Counted from the first letter of the stretch, positions 26,822-44,141 are shown. The stretch is DNA of 64,000 nucleotides from Trichinella spiralis (GCA_000181795.3 CM012953.1:6716063-6780062), one strand, 5' to 3'. Numbers and translations: made by a program. The notes: generated by a model not told the origin, from the letters alone.

Positions 26822-27247
26822 TTAACTATTAATCCATCCAAGTGCATCGGCAATAGTTATAATATAATAAAGAGAGAAGAGAGCATTGGACGATGATGAG
26901 ACGGATGTCTGAGAATAGAAATGTTGCTCAGCTCCAAACGAATAACTCTGCTTATTAGAAGTGACACAACTGGTTCCACAATGCAAGCAATTGCGCATTG
27001 CATGACTTTTAATACTGCATTCTGTGAACGCGAGCAGCTGACCAAATTCCAAAACTTCAAAAATCAACATCCCTAATTGAAACAACAACGATAACAAAAA
27101 AATGAAATTAATCGAATTTAAATTTAAAATCTGTATTTGTATTGCAATTGTCATTTTGGCAAACAATGCTTCTTTTTCCTCTTCTTTTGTACATGATGTC
27201 AGAGATTTGGATAAACAGCAAAAAACAGCGATCGACAAAATTTTCAT
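26822..27247 (-). CDS. Possible secreted protein, unknown
   Basis: An open frame of 141 codons from ATG at 27247. It begins with a classical signal-peptide pattern: MKILSIAVFCCLSKS, then TSCTKEEEKE. The middle is hydrophobic (INFIFLLSLLFQLGMLIF) and the end is cysteine- and serine-rich (CLHCGTSCVTSNKQ). The hydrophobic middle is AT-rich and might be an unrecognised intron. No family is recognised. It lies 470 bp downstream of the DDX41 stop on the same strand. Chance cannot be excluded. Confidence 0.25.
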   Translation of the reverse strand: MKILSIAVFCCLSKSLTSCTKEEEKEALFAKMTIAIQIQILNLNSINFIFLLSLLFQLGMLIFEVLEFGQLLAFTECSIKSHAMRNCLHCGTSCVTSNKQSYSFGAEQHFYSQTSVSSSSNALFSLYYIITIADALGWINS

Positions 27248-27716
27248 CCAAGTCGAATTTTCTTCAAAATGCCGGTAATTTATCAAAAATTATTGAAAAA
27301 GAATAAATAATTCACAAAGAATTGAAAAACCTTTCCGCCAAAATTGTTATCTACTTCCACATCAACGTTTCCACTGCAAATCGAAATGGCACGATGAGAA
27401 TCAGCTGAAGAATGTTCCATAAATAATATGTGCAAAATTTTGCACTTTAAATATAGCTTCGATTATACACATTTATTTATTTGTTTGTTTGTTTGTTCCA
27501 AATAAGAACTGCTTTGAAAAATTTTATGTGCAAAATAATACATTTTTATCATATATTTCATTTATAAAAAATATACATAAGCAAACATAATCTTCCTCTT
27601 CTTCCTCTTCAAACAAATATTTGAAAAAAAAATCAAGCTGAATGAATTTTTTACAAATCAAATTTTTTAAAATGCCAAAAACAACAATTGAAGCAACAAC
27701 CAGCATTGCTTTTCCG

Positions 27717-31928
<4,212 letters not shown>

Positions 31929-32258
31929 TATATACCAGTCAGTGAACGCGCTATTTAATGATTGAATATTAAAATCAAAATTAGCGAATAAAATAACAAT
32001 AACTAAAAAGTACCAACATATGGGGAAATATGAAAAACCAGTGCAAAACAGAAAACGAATCCATCATCAAAGAATGCAGAATTTACTACAGAAAATGAAA
32101 GCAGCAATCAGTGAACAACATCAGACAAAAGCCCCGTCCTCCTCTGCTAAGCAATTATATCAACTTTTAAACTGCATCGGTGCAGAATAGAATAAAAAGG
32201 AAAAAGCTTGTAAAAATGGGAAAAAAGTTTAATCAAAATTCGAATCGAGGCACCGCCT

Positions 32259-35200
32259 TCAAATGGACAAATTGCACTTGGCCGCCAAATGTGAAAAGAA
32301 ATTGCGAATTTCATCATTTGTAGCAGCAATTGGCAAAACTTTTCCTTTCGAATCAGAACACGGAACAGTTACAGAGCAAAACGGTTTTTTGCGTTCATTC
32401 TGCAAAAAATTACAATTAGCAAAAAATGAAACCAAATCAACACTTTCTTCACAACTTGCCTCAAAGAATGCAAAAGATGAAAGATCGCCTGCAGCTTCAG
32501 CTGGATAGCCTTGCGCAACAATGCACTGCTGAATTTTAGATTTGAGCTAAAAATTACAATAAAATAAGCCCTTTTTTTGCAATTTAAAAAAAGTGGAAAA
32601 AATTCTCAATAATCACAGACTAACATGATTTTTCCAATTAATTAATGAATTCCACCGATGCAGCTGTCTGTAGTATTTCGACCAAACAATATCAGGCGAT
32701 GTTGCAGTATTTCTGATGCTAACGATCATGTTTTCTGACAAAAATTTTCGAAGTTCCTGAAAGAGAAACGATTTTTTTTACAAGTCTGAACTAGAATTAA
32801 AAATGTAAAACTAAGCAAAAAATTTGCGTCATCTACATGTACAGTACAATTATATGCAAATTTATATTGCTTTATCTCTTTTTGTTTGATCTTTCTTCAA
32901 TCGTATTCAATACAGTGACGCCGGAATGTTTCAAAAAAAAACAAAGAATAGTCCAAAAGATTTTTGGAAATCATACTTTATGAAAACGATCAACTTCACG
33001 AAGTAGCTGGTTGATTTCGTCGTGACGTTTGTGACTCAACTGATCCGACTCAATACCGCAAAATATCGAAGACCTTCCGGAGTGCTTTTTGGGAATATTC
33101 AACGGTTTCATCGATTCCATTGCACTTTGCATTCGCTTGCCAACCTCGGATGCTTGAGCCGATTTCCAATGCTGCATCACATACTGAAAGTGTTTCATCT
33201 GATGAGAATCAACAACAACAACAAGCTAACAAAAAAGCCAACTCGCATCTCACCTGATCAATCATAAAACCACCTTCATGTTGGTCCTGCACCGATGCAC
33301 TAGTAGATAGTGGAGAATCTGAAAGAAAAAATAGTAAAAAAACACTTTTCCTCAATACAGATATTATCAATTTTGGTGCTCAGGATGCTCGAAAAAAATT
33401 ACACACTTGAAACTGCTGCCAACGGCTTGGTGACACCGATCAACAGTTGCTTCTTGGAAAGAACGACAATCCGTTCCTTCAAACTTGCATTCTCCTTTTC
33501 CAAACTGTCCAACTCCTGCTGCAACGAATCCATCGTCTGCTCATAATGACTAAACAGCATCAACATTAGCATTAGCATTAGCATCAGCATGCACACACTC
33601 CACGCATGCCGTCTACAAGGCTGAAAAAGCAAGTATACCGTTCTTTATTTTTGTAATCATGTTGCACTTCGGCCAATTTGTTCTGCAAACGGACAACACG
33701 TTCGTCGCCTTCTTTTCCTGAATCCGCCAGTCGTTTCTCGGCAATTTCCTTTCTGACGTGCATTTCAGAAATTTCTTCTGCCTGAGAAGGGAATTTTTTT
33801 TTAATTTTAATTTCACACTATTAAACAAACCTTCAATTTCAAAGCTCGCTTTATTTCCATTATATCGCGATCTTTTTTTTCAATTTCTTTCCTCAAACGT
33901 TCGCATTCGGCAATATTCTCCTTTCGAATATGAGCACGTTCGAGAATCGGTGGAAATTGTTGCTTAAAATTAGAAGAGAAAAATTATTTTTTTAATAAAA
34001 AACCATATTTATTTATTTTTGAATCTTTGAAATTCACTTTCTCCTCCGCTGACTTCTTTTTCAAATTTTCGTCAAACGTATTGCACAATTGTTCACAATA
34101 CTGGACAACATTTTTCAGGTGAAATCTTGAAAAGAAAATAATAAATTTTTTTCCTTTTAAATATTAACCATTATAGAGAGAAAGTGAGAGAGAGAGAGAT
34201 ATTACTCGAAAAATGATTCTGTCGATTCATTTTTCTCCGGTCGCATTATTTCCAAGTAGGAATCGTTCAAAAATTCTTCCATCATTGAAGCGTCGATTCC
34301 ATGCACGTCAGGAAGCATGCTGGCTTGTGAAGCGGCCTTGGCGCAACACTGGTTCAGTATTTTCGCCACATTTTCAACCGCATACACATTTTCACTCATC
34401 GAGTCCAAAAGCTAAATAATTTCAAAACAGCTATGCAAATGCCTTCATCGGTGAAACAAAAAACTCCAACATGAGAGGAGGTGTGGTCGACGACGAGATC
34501 GTCGCCTTTTGGAACTTTCGTCTTGGCCAATACGAGAAATTGTTCCATATCGCCAACGCTGTTCGACATCTTGTTGAACAATTCCAACAGCTTTTCACTG
34601 CCACTGGTATCCTGATAAAGAAAACAATAAAAGAAACACCTGATAAATTGAATTAATTAATTACAGCTTACGGTGAGATAAAGTTTAGCACGTTGGAGCT
34701 CGAATTGCAACCAAGAAACAACCGACAGTAAAGATAAAAGCATATCAATCAAAACTGCATTCGAATCGAACTGCTCTGCTGTGTAATTTGTTTCGCAAAA
34801 TTGCTAAACATAAAAAATAAAATCAAATAAAACAATAACATTATCAACAATTATACCTTAAAAAATGCTAACAATTTTTCCATATTTCGCAAAGAACTAT
34901 TTTCATCTAAATTGTTCTCTTTCAAAAGATTGAAATAATAAGATAATAATCGTTCTTGAGCTGTAATTTCAGAGCGCAATTGAGCAACTTTGTTCAAACG
35001 TTCAACGCTGCATCGACTGAGAGCACTGAAAAAAAATAGTTTAAAGTGAAAAAGATAATAACGTTTATAATGAAACAATTCACTTTTCACATTTTCTTAG
35101 AACAGCAATTAAACAATGCAAATGATAAATGAACTTCAACGAATAACTCCACTGCTCGCCTTTGTGCGACAAGAAAAGATGCTCTCGTTGAACACCTTGT

Positions 35201-38047
35201 GGAACTCTTGGAAACTAAAGACAGCAACAAACAGAATTTATTGTATTCTCTACATATGCGTATATATTTTATGTATTTTTGAAATCAGTGCTACTTACAA
35301 TTCCATTCACATGTTTGATTAGAAGTTTGGCTTTTTCAATCATCCTCGTAAATACCAAATTTACCGAAATGCAATCACTATCACCTGAAAGGAATAAAAT
35401 GAAAAAAGCTGAAAAAAAGAAGAAACAAAAAAAAAGTACTCACCGCCAGTGTTGGTAAAATCATCCGAGAAAAAGATACGCAAAAACTGATTTTCCCTAC
35501 GACTATCGTCTAGTTCAATTTTGCACAGTTGACTGTCGACAATCTGAAAATGCAAAACCCCTCATCCCACTACGACTCCATTGTAATATATAGCAGCAGT
35601 TTCAAAATCACAACGGATAAATTTACACACATACTTCGGACATTTGACGTGAAGTAGCCGACAGTGACCGGTCATTTGTCGAATCGTCATTTTCATTCGA
35701 AATATTTTTCTTCGGTTCAGTCAAAATTGACAACTGATCTTTGTAATTTTGAATCTGCTCCAACAAACTGGCAGTCTGTTGCCTAAATTTCGCAATGATC
35801 GACTCACGATCGGCCATCCTGGAATTTGCCAACTGCAATTGTTGTTTGAGCTGAAAAGTAGCAGCATAATTTCATAATTCATATTTTGATCAACTGCATA
35901 GAATAGAATCACCATCAAACCTCGGTAATTTGGCCGTGCATCCGGTCGAGTTCCAAACGTAGTTCTTTCTCAGTTTCGCGAGAACTTTCTTGCAATTCTT
36001 CGTCGACAACACGCATCTGCTCGAAATCTTCAATCGTTTCCATCAATGTTCGGAGTTCTTCTTCGAGACTCAAATTTTTCGCAGTCAAATGTTCCACCAT
36101 CTCTTCGGCACCAACAGCAGCATCGACCTGCAAGACGACTATGGTATTGTTCGACCATTAAAATATACCGATGATGAAATTTAATGAGATCAACCTGATC
36201 TTTGAGTTCGGTGATTTGATTTTCAAAATCTTCTTCGGCAATTTTCAAACGGTCGTATTTTTTCTGCAATTCGGCCATATCCGCTTTCAAAACGCCCAAC
36301 TCCTTGTTCAAACGTTCGTTGGTCGCTCGTTCTTGGACCGACAAGTCGCGCACTTTGACCAACGCCTCTTTCATCCGGTCGTTCTGCTGTTCGAGCTGTT
36401 TAATTTGATAGGGCGTTGGCGTTTCGGAATTCGGCGCTCCATTTGCGTTCAGTTCATTTTTCAAAATTTCCAACTCGACCTCCAACTCCCGAACCCGATC
36501 TTTCACCACATCCAACTCTTGGCAAAGCATCTCGGCCCTCTCTTCGGCCATCTCTTTGTCCAAAGTAGCCATTTCGATCGCCTCGGACACGCCGGCCATT
36601 TCTTCCGAATATGCTTCTCTGGATTCGATCGCTTCACGGGCTTCTTTCTTCGCCTGTTGCAATTGTCTCTGCAATTCCGAATGCACCTCGACCATTCGGT
36701 TCTTATATTCGGTCAACTGAAAACACACAGAAAATGAAATTATATATATATATACAAATAAATTCCACAGTTGATCAATCAATTTCTACCTGTTGCAATT
36801 GAATTTTGCACCTCTCGTAGTCGATCAACTTTTGCTTGTCTTCGTGTCGCTTGGCGCGCAAAGTTTCCAATTTTTCAGACAAATCTTTCACTTCACTTTT
36901 CAAATATTCCAACTCAACACCTTCGGCCATGCTCAACGAGACCGACTGCTTTTCGGCCGCGTTGATTTCCTGAAAACAACAATGATCATTTGAATAAACA
37001 AAGAAAACCAAAAATATATATATATGTATATTCACCCGTTCCAAAAGAGCAACTTGTTTACTGACACTCAACCGTTGTTTTCCCTCTTCATTCATCGTGT
37101 GATGATGGTGGTCATCATTCAAATTTGCCACCTCTGTTCGTTTCGAATCAACCAATTCAGCCGATATTGCAGTTCCACTACAACTGAGATCCTTTTCATC
37201 TTCCGTGGTCCGACTCACTTCCACATCTTCAACTTCCTGCTTGCGATCATCCAACGCCACCACATCCGACTGACACATGCGTTGCGTGTCGGATCCCGAA
37301 CCCTCAGTCGGTGCCACTTTTTCCAACGACGCGCTCTGTTTGACAAATGGACGAGGTTTCTGAAACACAAGCACAAAATCAATTCAATATTTGGCATTTT
37401 ATGCCGTATTCGTACAAAAACAAGCTGAGGCTCTCTGGCGGATGTCTGCTTCGACCCGGACGACGGTGTTGGACGGGCAATTTCTGAAACTTTCATTTCA
37501 CTTATTGAAATATACACATCCACATGCAAATATATCTAGTGAAAATATATTTCATCAAAACAAAACATCTCAACCGAATAAACTAATCGAAAATATTTGG
37601 GAAATCTCTTCAACTACATCACATGGCATACCCTTTTTTACAAATTTTGGATCACCTTTCGGCCTAGGTAAACCGGATGTCGTCGACGGATTTAATGTTT
37701 TAGAATTTTCCGCACCGACAGGTTCATTTTCAATCAATTTCACCTGAATTTCAAAAATTCCAATAATTTTTACAAATGAAAAAAAATATAATTAATTCGA
37801 AATTCACTTGTGCCGGACGAACAAAAATTCCATGATTGGCTTCGCATCGAAAATATTCCTTGCCTTGAACCAGGCCGTTGTTTTTGCCTTTCGGTTCATC
37901 CAATATCACACCGATCCATTTTCCTGGTGAAAACTGCGTCGTTCCCACGTAGGCAACGATTCCAAGAAGACGCTTGTCACTTAAACAAACTCGATCTCCA
38001 ACGCGCAGATTACTATTGCTGTTGTCCAAAAGTTGCGATGATGACAT
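32259..38047 (-). CDS. DCTN1: Dynactin subunit 1 (p150Glued)
   Basis: Large dynactin subunit, linking dynein to microtubules and cargo. Twenty-three exons: 38047-37808, 37743-37632, 37483-37416, 37359-37036, 36969-36790, 36716-36195, 36127-35921, 35850-35635, 35543-35444, 35384-35299, 35214-35084, 35025-34857, 34803-34672, 34611-34465, 34411-34206, 34125-34038, 33962-33831, 33781-33639, 33549-33407, 33318-33254, 33198-32977, 32756-32625 and 32546-32259; about 1340 residues (human 1278). Residues 14-80 are a CAP-Gly domain ([20 protein letters not shown], then GKNNG in place of the commoner GKNDG, then HGIFVRPAQ). A Ser/Lys-poor acidic linker with four consecutive His follows, then coiled coil 1 ([40 protein letters not shown]), the central globular region and coiled coil 2 ([20 protein letters not shown]). 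The last exon is open throughout but may hide a 42-nt intron giving a better match. The donor of exon 14 has two possible positions. Confidence 0.94.
33555..33591. repeat. Hexanucleotide repeat in a p150 intron
   Basis: Imperfect tandem copies of the unit ATTAGC/ATCAGC lie inside the intron between exons 18 and 19 of the dynactin gene, just upstream (in transcription) of the acceptor. Confidence 0.7.
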
Positions 38048-39579
38048 TTAAACTAAATAAATATATTTTATTCAATTTTACAACTAACAAAAAATGCAAC
38101 CATTTTCATTATATTTCATTCACATTTTCACATCATCGTTGAAATATTTTTGTAGCTTTTATTTACAAAAAAATAAAACTAATAACCCACTATGCACTAT
38201 ATACACTTATATCAAAAACGAATATAAAAACGATTGAAAATGTCACGTCTTTCCAGTTAAAGCATACTTGAATTCGGCATTTTATCCTGTTTACAATATT
38301 ATAACAATTTTAACTTTCACCGTAACTTTCATGATAAACACCTATGCATATCTATTAGTAATTATTAACGAAGTGCATAACAAATGAAATTAATTTCACT
38401 CAAGAAATTCAAACGCCACTTTATCAATGAAAATTGTGCTGCAACATGTGCTTAAATGTCTTTCACAACGCATAACTACACTGAAAATTAAATATTCCAC
38501 TAAATATATTATACAAATAAATATACTTGACAATATTGATTCACAAGTCAATACACATAATACGAAACATTTTTATAGCAAAACCGCAAATAAAAGTAAT
38601 ATTCATTTGCAATCATTTTACTGACAAGAAACTGGCAACAACTTTACACAAAAACTTTAAACTACAATACAAACTTTAACCGTTTTTATAATTCACAAAC
38701 GTAGTTTCAAAATGTTTTCAAAATTAGTTGAAAAATAATTTACTAAAACATAACTTCAAACTAGCGTTACAGTTGTAAAAGAAAATGATAATGTATGATA
38801 CTTTCAAATGTTCGGTAGAAAACAAAAATACTACTCCAAGAATACAATACAATACAATAAAAATACGAGCAATGATTATGATGAAATGAAAAACAGATGT
38901 TTGCTCAATAATGAACACATAGAATTGAAAATAAATCATGTATCACAATCAATAAAATTAGCTAAAATATGCTATTTTCAAAATACACGTAATAAGTTGT
39001 TTTGTTCGCCTTCTCAATAAAATCTAAACTACAATACGTAAACTTATTTGTAAATTCTCAAGTCAGTTCAAACTCAATTAATACTTACCGTATACAAAAA
39101 ATGTTCTAAATTTGAAAGTTTAATTGTCAGAACAATATAAAAATTTCAAAACATGATGAGCAAAACGAATAAGCTACAGTATGACATTTTTAAATGCAAG
39201 ATTTATTTTAAATCTTCGTGCATTAAATAATGAGAAACTGCAGAAAAAAATATTGAAACCGATGTCATTTTTATTAAGTCAAAATGCATTTCTTAAAAAA
39301 ACAAATTTGCAAATAACAAGAATTTCAAATCAAAATGCTATAATGCTCTTTCCACTTTCTGCATTTAAACCACTGTTGCACTTTTATAAAATGAATTTTG
39401 CAGAACTATGCATAAAAATATTACATCTTTTTTATGATCAATTTTCCATTTCTTAATCTATTCTTCTTTAAAACACACAAAATTGGTATCATTATGCTCA
39501 TGATCATGAAAGAAACTGTTCAGCGTTTTGTAATATCTTTTGTTATTTTGAAACAATGAAAAAAGTAAACAAGAAAAAG
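38048..39579. other. Intergenic stretch
   Basis: AT-rich sequence between the COX5B stop and the p150 start, both on the minus strand. It must hold the dynactin promoter and 5' leader. Nothing else is readable. Confidence 0.5.
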
Positions 39580-40061
39580 TCAAAAGTCATTTAAATCATC
39601 GTCTATCAATTTGAACCAATAGCCGCAAGCGCACTGTTTGTCCACACCTTTCTCAAGGCACATATATTTTGCTTCTGTTTGATTAGCATCGCCTGGAAAT
39701 TTTTTGAATTTTTAAAAACGTAATTATCATGCATTTCTGAACCATACATAAACATCCAATATACCGCTTTTGACAAGATGATAAAATAATATTTGGCTCC
39801 TCCCGTGTACCTTTTCCTTGTTTATATATTTTCGGTTCGTACCTCTAAAATAAAATTTCATTTTTAAAATGTAGAAATAACAGAATAATTTTCTACTACA
39901 TCATCGCCCAATATACGGGCCAGAAGGCGACGTTTTTGGATCGCTGTATTTACATCTTCGTCTTGAAAAATGCTTCCTATTCCTAAAGTTTGAGTTTACG
40001 TTAAGATGAAATTGATAAAACGCAAAACTTACTGTAAACCTGTGCTACATTATACACTGAA
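39580..40061 (-). CDS. COX5B: Cytochrome c oxidase subunit 5B (5' exon missing)
   Basis: Nuclear-encoded zinc subunit of mitochondrial complex IV, on the matrix side. Exons seen: 40061-40033 (partial, phase inferred), 39982-39900, 39844-39748 and 39692-39580. Continuous phase gives QKRRLLARILGDDRYEPKI, then GTREEPNIILSS (human GTREDPNLVPS), then RYIGCLC, then MCLEKGVDKQCACGYWFKL and a short acidic end. The zinc ligands are the CxC near IGCLC and a second pair in QCACG. That second pair is CxC here, whereas vertebrates have CxxC. The N-terminal targeting peptide and ATG were not found: the 29-nt exon has an upstream stop in frame, so at least one more exon is needed. The donor after GGATGTTTAT was fixed by the need to keep frame into the final exon. 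Confidence 0.88.
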
Positions 40062-41423
40062 CTACACGGAACTTATATAAAATATTAAAGAGCATATTCT
40101 TCCTAATTCCATACATTACCAATATTATAATTTTGACGCGTGTTCAAAATAAAAACAAAACCATCTTTACAATTGTTCACGCTTCAATTTGAAAAATATT
40201 TTTTAAAATATCTGACAACAAGGCATTTAGTATTAGAAAGTTAAATTTTCAAGTAAAAATTTCCTTTATATTAATTATTTCTCAGGTTATTACATTTATG
40301 TTTACCTGAATTAAATCTTTTCGAAAAGTAAGCACTTCTTAATTTGTGATTTTTTAAAATGAAGTGTAGCATGCTATATTTTCGTTATTTGAAATAAGAA
40401 TGTCAAAATTGCACATTTACAGAATCAAAAAGAAATCAAGTAACAATAACATAAACGATTGTTTTATTGATAAAATAGTTTGAAAAACAACGAACTGTAT
40501 GATGTAAGTTTGGAATTTTAAATTAATTTTTAGTTACTTTTAAAGTATGAAATCTGTGTAATTAATTGCTTTTTAGCACGTTATCTCTGAGTGGCCGTAT
40601 GTATTGCGTCCGGATAGGTCAGATTTCGATTTTATGATAGCATCAATAATATTTTTCATTTTATTCAGTCAGAATTGGGATTTTAGTCATAAAAAGTCAG
40701 TCATTCATATCAATATCAATTAATGTTAAAAGCATCATGAAATGATATCAATATGATCCGACGATTTTCCCTTTTATAACCGCTGAAAATCAATCAAATC
40801 GCAGTGACATTTTCATAATGAACATGACAACGAGAAAATGAAAAACAGTGGATATGTACAATTAGTTTTGATAAGCAATCATCAAATAAAATATAAAAGC
40901 GGTATGTTAATTTGCTTCGAAATGCAATGTCAAAACTTAGTTGCACTTTTTTTATGTATTCAATGAAATGTCAACAATAATAAAATTCTCATTATTAGTG
41001 CTTTTCAAATAATCATAACTTTAATTGTTCACATTCAGTTTCACATTTGTTGCATAAAAATATTGTTTTCCATGTTTTTATAACTATCAAAGCTTTATAA
41101 CATAATAAAAAATAGTAATTTGTATTTTGTCGTTAAAATTGTAGTTTCTAGATTGAAAAAGAATAATAAATCCCCTAAGTAGAAGCATCAGTAAAATGCA
41201 GTGAATAAAATTACCTTATTTGAAAACACCTCATTATAACGGAATGATAGTCTATATTACATTAATAATAACATTAACCAATTCTTCAAGCATAAGTTTA
41301 TTAATTGTTATTATTAAAAGACTGATAAAAATAATAAATTATTTTAAAATCCCACTGTTTGTAATTAATCATCAAAGCAGTGCTTTCAAAATGTTTAATT
41401 TCTAATCAGTATTCAGTATTACT
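40062..41423. other. Intergenic stretch
   Basis: AT-rich spacer between the NAGK 3' end and the visible part of COX5B, both minus strand. The unseen first exon of COX5B should lie in its left part. A candidate donor-flanked fragment exists around 40120-40180, but no convincing ATG-bearing exon could be chosen. Confidence 0.4.
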
Positions 41424-43246
41424 TTACATATGCAAATGACAAAAAACTCTGCGACATTCTGAAACAGAAATTGGAAATGAACAATTCGCCTTCTTCGCTG
41501 CCAATCTGCAAGCACCAATAGCAGGCGAAACCGTTAATTCATACAATACGATCTCTTTTATAACTGGATCTTTATCATGCCTTTGCATCAAGCCATTCAG
41601 AAATCCTTCAATAAATTCAAAACAAATCATCATTTTATGTTTATTAAAATAAATTTTTAACTTAAAATTACCCTCTTTCATTAATAAAGAAAATCAACTA
41701 AATTTGGGATAAAAAATTTGAAACTTATTTACCGTAACAAAAAAAATTTAATATACATTTTACATAAATTAACAATGAATTTCGAGTGTTACAAGTTAAT
41801 TTGAAAAACTACCTTTAATTATCATTGAAAAAGTAATTTAAAAATACCTTTCTTAAGTAAATCGAAACTTTTCCAAACTGAACCCATAATTAGAACTTCC
41901 AATTTTGGAGAATTTTCTAGATGCATTGCTGAAACAATTGCCAGTATATGAGCACCGAGAATTTTACCAGCTTCCGCAAATATTTCTAATATTAACTCAT
42001 CCCCGTTTTCTGATGAAGCTAAAAAATTGCATATTACAAAACCCGCTTTTGAATAATGCTTCTTTCTTCTTTCTTTACCTTCAGCAAGAAATTCGCAAAA
42101 TGATGCTATTTTAGCTTTGGAAAAATTATCGTATAACAATTCAAAAATCTGCTCTTTTCGCGATAACTGGAAATGATGGAGAAGTTTCGCCTTTATACGA
42201 CTAGCATCATGAGATGATATTTCCAAACCCTCTTCAATAGCAAATACTTTGCGAATGGCTTTTGTGCTTATCCAATATGCTAAAAGATTTGTGTGATATC
42301 TTTTTACTAATGCATTTTCTATTAAATATACGCTAATAAATATAAATCTAATATGAATATAAAATACATAGCGGCTGCATAAGCAAATTTAAATAACATA
42401 TTTATTTAATGTATTTACGTAGCATAATCGCAAAACTTCAATTAACATATGACAAGGAAACAAAACACTCATGATTACGTTATAATTTATGATGTGAAAG
42501 GAAATATACCTGATCCATCATCACCGATTAAATGTCCCCATCCTCCACAACCCAAAAGGCGACCTGTGATATCAATGGCACGACAACTCGATCCAGTACC
42601 AGATATCAAAACAATGCCATCTATAGAGGGAAGAAAAAAAATAAAATAATCACACACAGAACAATGTACTTTTATATCTTAATGCAAATGAAACTTAACC
42701 TCTATATATGATATAGCCGTTTATATGCTTATAACTTAATTAAAAGCAGCAAATAATGCTCTAGTTTCTATTCGCTTACTTTCATCAAACGCAGTAAGAA
42801 GAGCACTATGAGAATCACTAATTATGACCACACTTTCAGTTATCGCGGGATAAGCTACAGAAAATTCGGCGACGAATTTTTCATTTCTTTCTTGATCTTC
42901 GGCTCCACTCATCGCCAGTGCCTATTAATTTCAGAAATAGCAATATATATGAAGCAAATTATTTTTAATACCAAAATTGATAATTTTGTATTTTTTGGTA
43001 AATCAGCAATTTTCAATGCGCTGTATATCAAATCAACGACAACCTCAAAAACCAGAATAGATGAACATAGCTGAAAATAATTTTAAAGATTTTAAAGAAT
43101 CAATGTTACAAATAAAAATACCAAACGCTTACGTAAATGTTCGTACCGGCACCAGTACAATGTGCTAGAATAGTTCCTTTTTCATTCATTAGTATAAGCG
43201 TTGTCTTTGTGGCTCCCCCATCCACTCCAGCGTAATAGATAGACAT
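41424..43246 (-). CDS. NAGK: N-acetyl-D-glucosamine kinase
   Basis: Phosphorylates GlcNAc to GlcNAc-6-phosphate using ATP in amino-sugar salvage; cytosolic; ASKHA fold. Seven exons, all phases matching: 43246-43133, 43070-42972, 42921-42780, 42620-42510, 42279-42079, 42018-41848 and 41605-41424; 339 residues (human 344). The N-terminal phosphate loop is [17 protein letters not shown]. Then come [10 protein letters not shown] (human SLSGGDQ), [12 protein letters not shown] with the likely catalytic Asp, [15 protein letters not shown] for nucleotide binding, [19 protein letters not shown], and [15 protein letters not shown]. The C-terminus is [12 protein letters not shown]. The intron 42079/42018 is in frame if retained, but removing it restores the family alignment. 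The ATG is the first possible start. The 5' end faces the gene at 43743 across 496 bp. Confidence 0.93.
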
Positions 43247-43742
43247 TGTAAAAACAAGTTCTAATTCTAATCGTCTGCGATGTCCATGCTTAATATATTT
43301 GACAAAATTTTTTATCTAAAAATTTGTTTCAAAAATTGTTAAATTTAGAAGCTATGGCAATTATATTTACAACATTCTAAAATTTTAAAACATATTGATA
43401 AAAGATTTTAACTTGCATTTCGTTAGCATTGCATTTCATGCAAATAAATTTTTACCTACTGAAATGCATCATTAATTCTACGGAACAGTATTTTCAGTCG
43501 AAATTTTTATTAAAAAAACGATACAAAAACATACTTTAAAAATACTGATTATCAATGCAAATAAATTTTAAAAATATACTGTTTAAATAAAACAGTCTTT
43601 ACACCTTTAAGTATTTTCAAAATAATTATTTACTTCAAAATTACTGTAATCGATTTGGTAACAAAATTTTGTAAGCAAATCAAGGTGAAATCATACGGTA
43701 CTTATGCTAAAATTTTACACTAAAATTTACATATAATAAACC
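43247..43742. promoter_or_regulatory. Divergent promoter region NAGK / acidic orphan
   Basis: The two start codons lie head to head, 496 bp apart, with no open frame between. Both promoters must lie here unless distant 5' exons exist. No motif was recognised in the AT-rich sequence. Confidence 0.45.
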
Positions 43743-44141
43743 ATGGCCGGTGTTCCTCCTTTTGATGTACCTAGCTTTAACTTCTATGTGGAATCTGTTA
43801 AAATACTGCCGAAGAACTTTGTTCATGGAACATATAATATTCAATCTGAAACAGAAGAAAGTACTCGCTCTTCACAACTGTATGAAGTTGAGTTTCCGGT
43901 GGGAATGTATAATCCTAAACAACCATTTGAAGTCGAGCGGTTTGAAATCAGAGATGGATCAGGTGAAGATGTTGAAGAAATAGCTGTAGTTCAACAACAC
44001 GAAGACGATTTCGACGACCGCACTCCAGCAGAAGAGTATACATCTTCAGTTGCATCATATTCAAATGCATCTCCTAATGATGAAGAAGAAGAAGAAGATG
44101 ATGTTGCATCATCCGTAGAAGCTAATTATTATTTTGAATGA
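43743..44141 (+). CDS. Small acidic protein, unknown
   Basis: A single-exon frame of 132 residues with a good start context (accATGG). The first 75 residues look folded (FNFYVESVKILPKNF, YEVEFPVGMYNPKQPFEVER). The rest is acidic and disordered ([25 protein letters not shown]) and the protein ends NYYFE. No family is recognised. The length, codon pattern, start context and head-to-head position with NAGK support a real gene. Function is not assigned. Confidence 0.6.
   Translation: MAGVPPFDVPSFNFYVESVKILPKNFVHGTYNIQSETEESTRSSQLYEVEFPVGMYNPKQPFEVERFEIRDGSGEDVEEIAVVQQHEDDFDDRTPAEEYTSSVASYSNASPNDEEEEEDDVASSVEANYYFE

Noticed and set aside
36171-36737. Plus-strand open frame of 188 residues, Phe- and His-rich
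   Set aside because: Antisense shadow of dynactin coiled-coil exons; Leu/Glu/Lys-rich coils read backwards give Phe, Leu and Gln. No family features.
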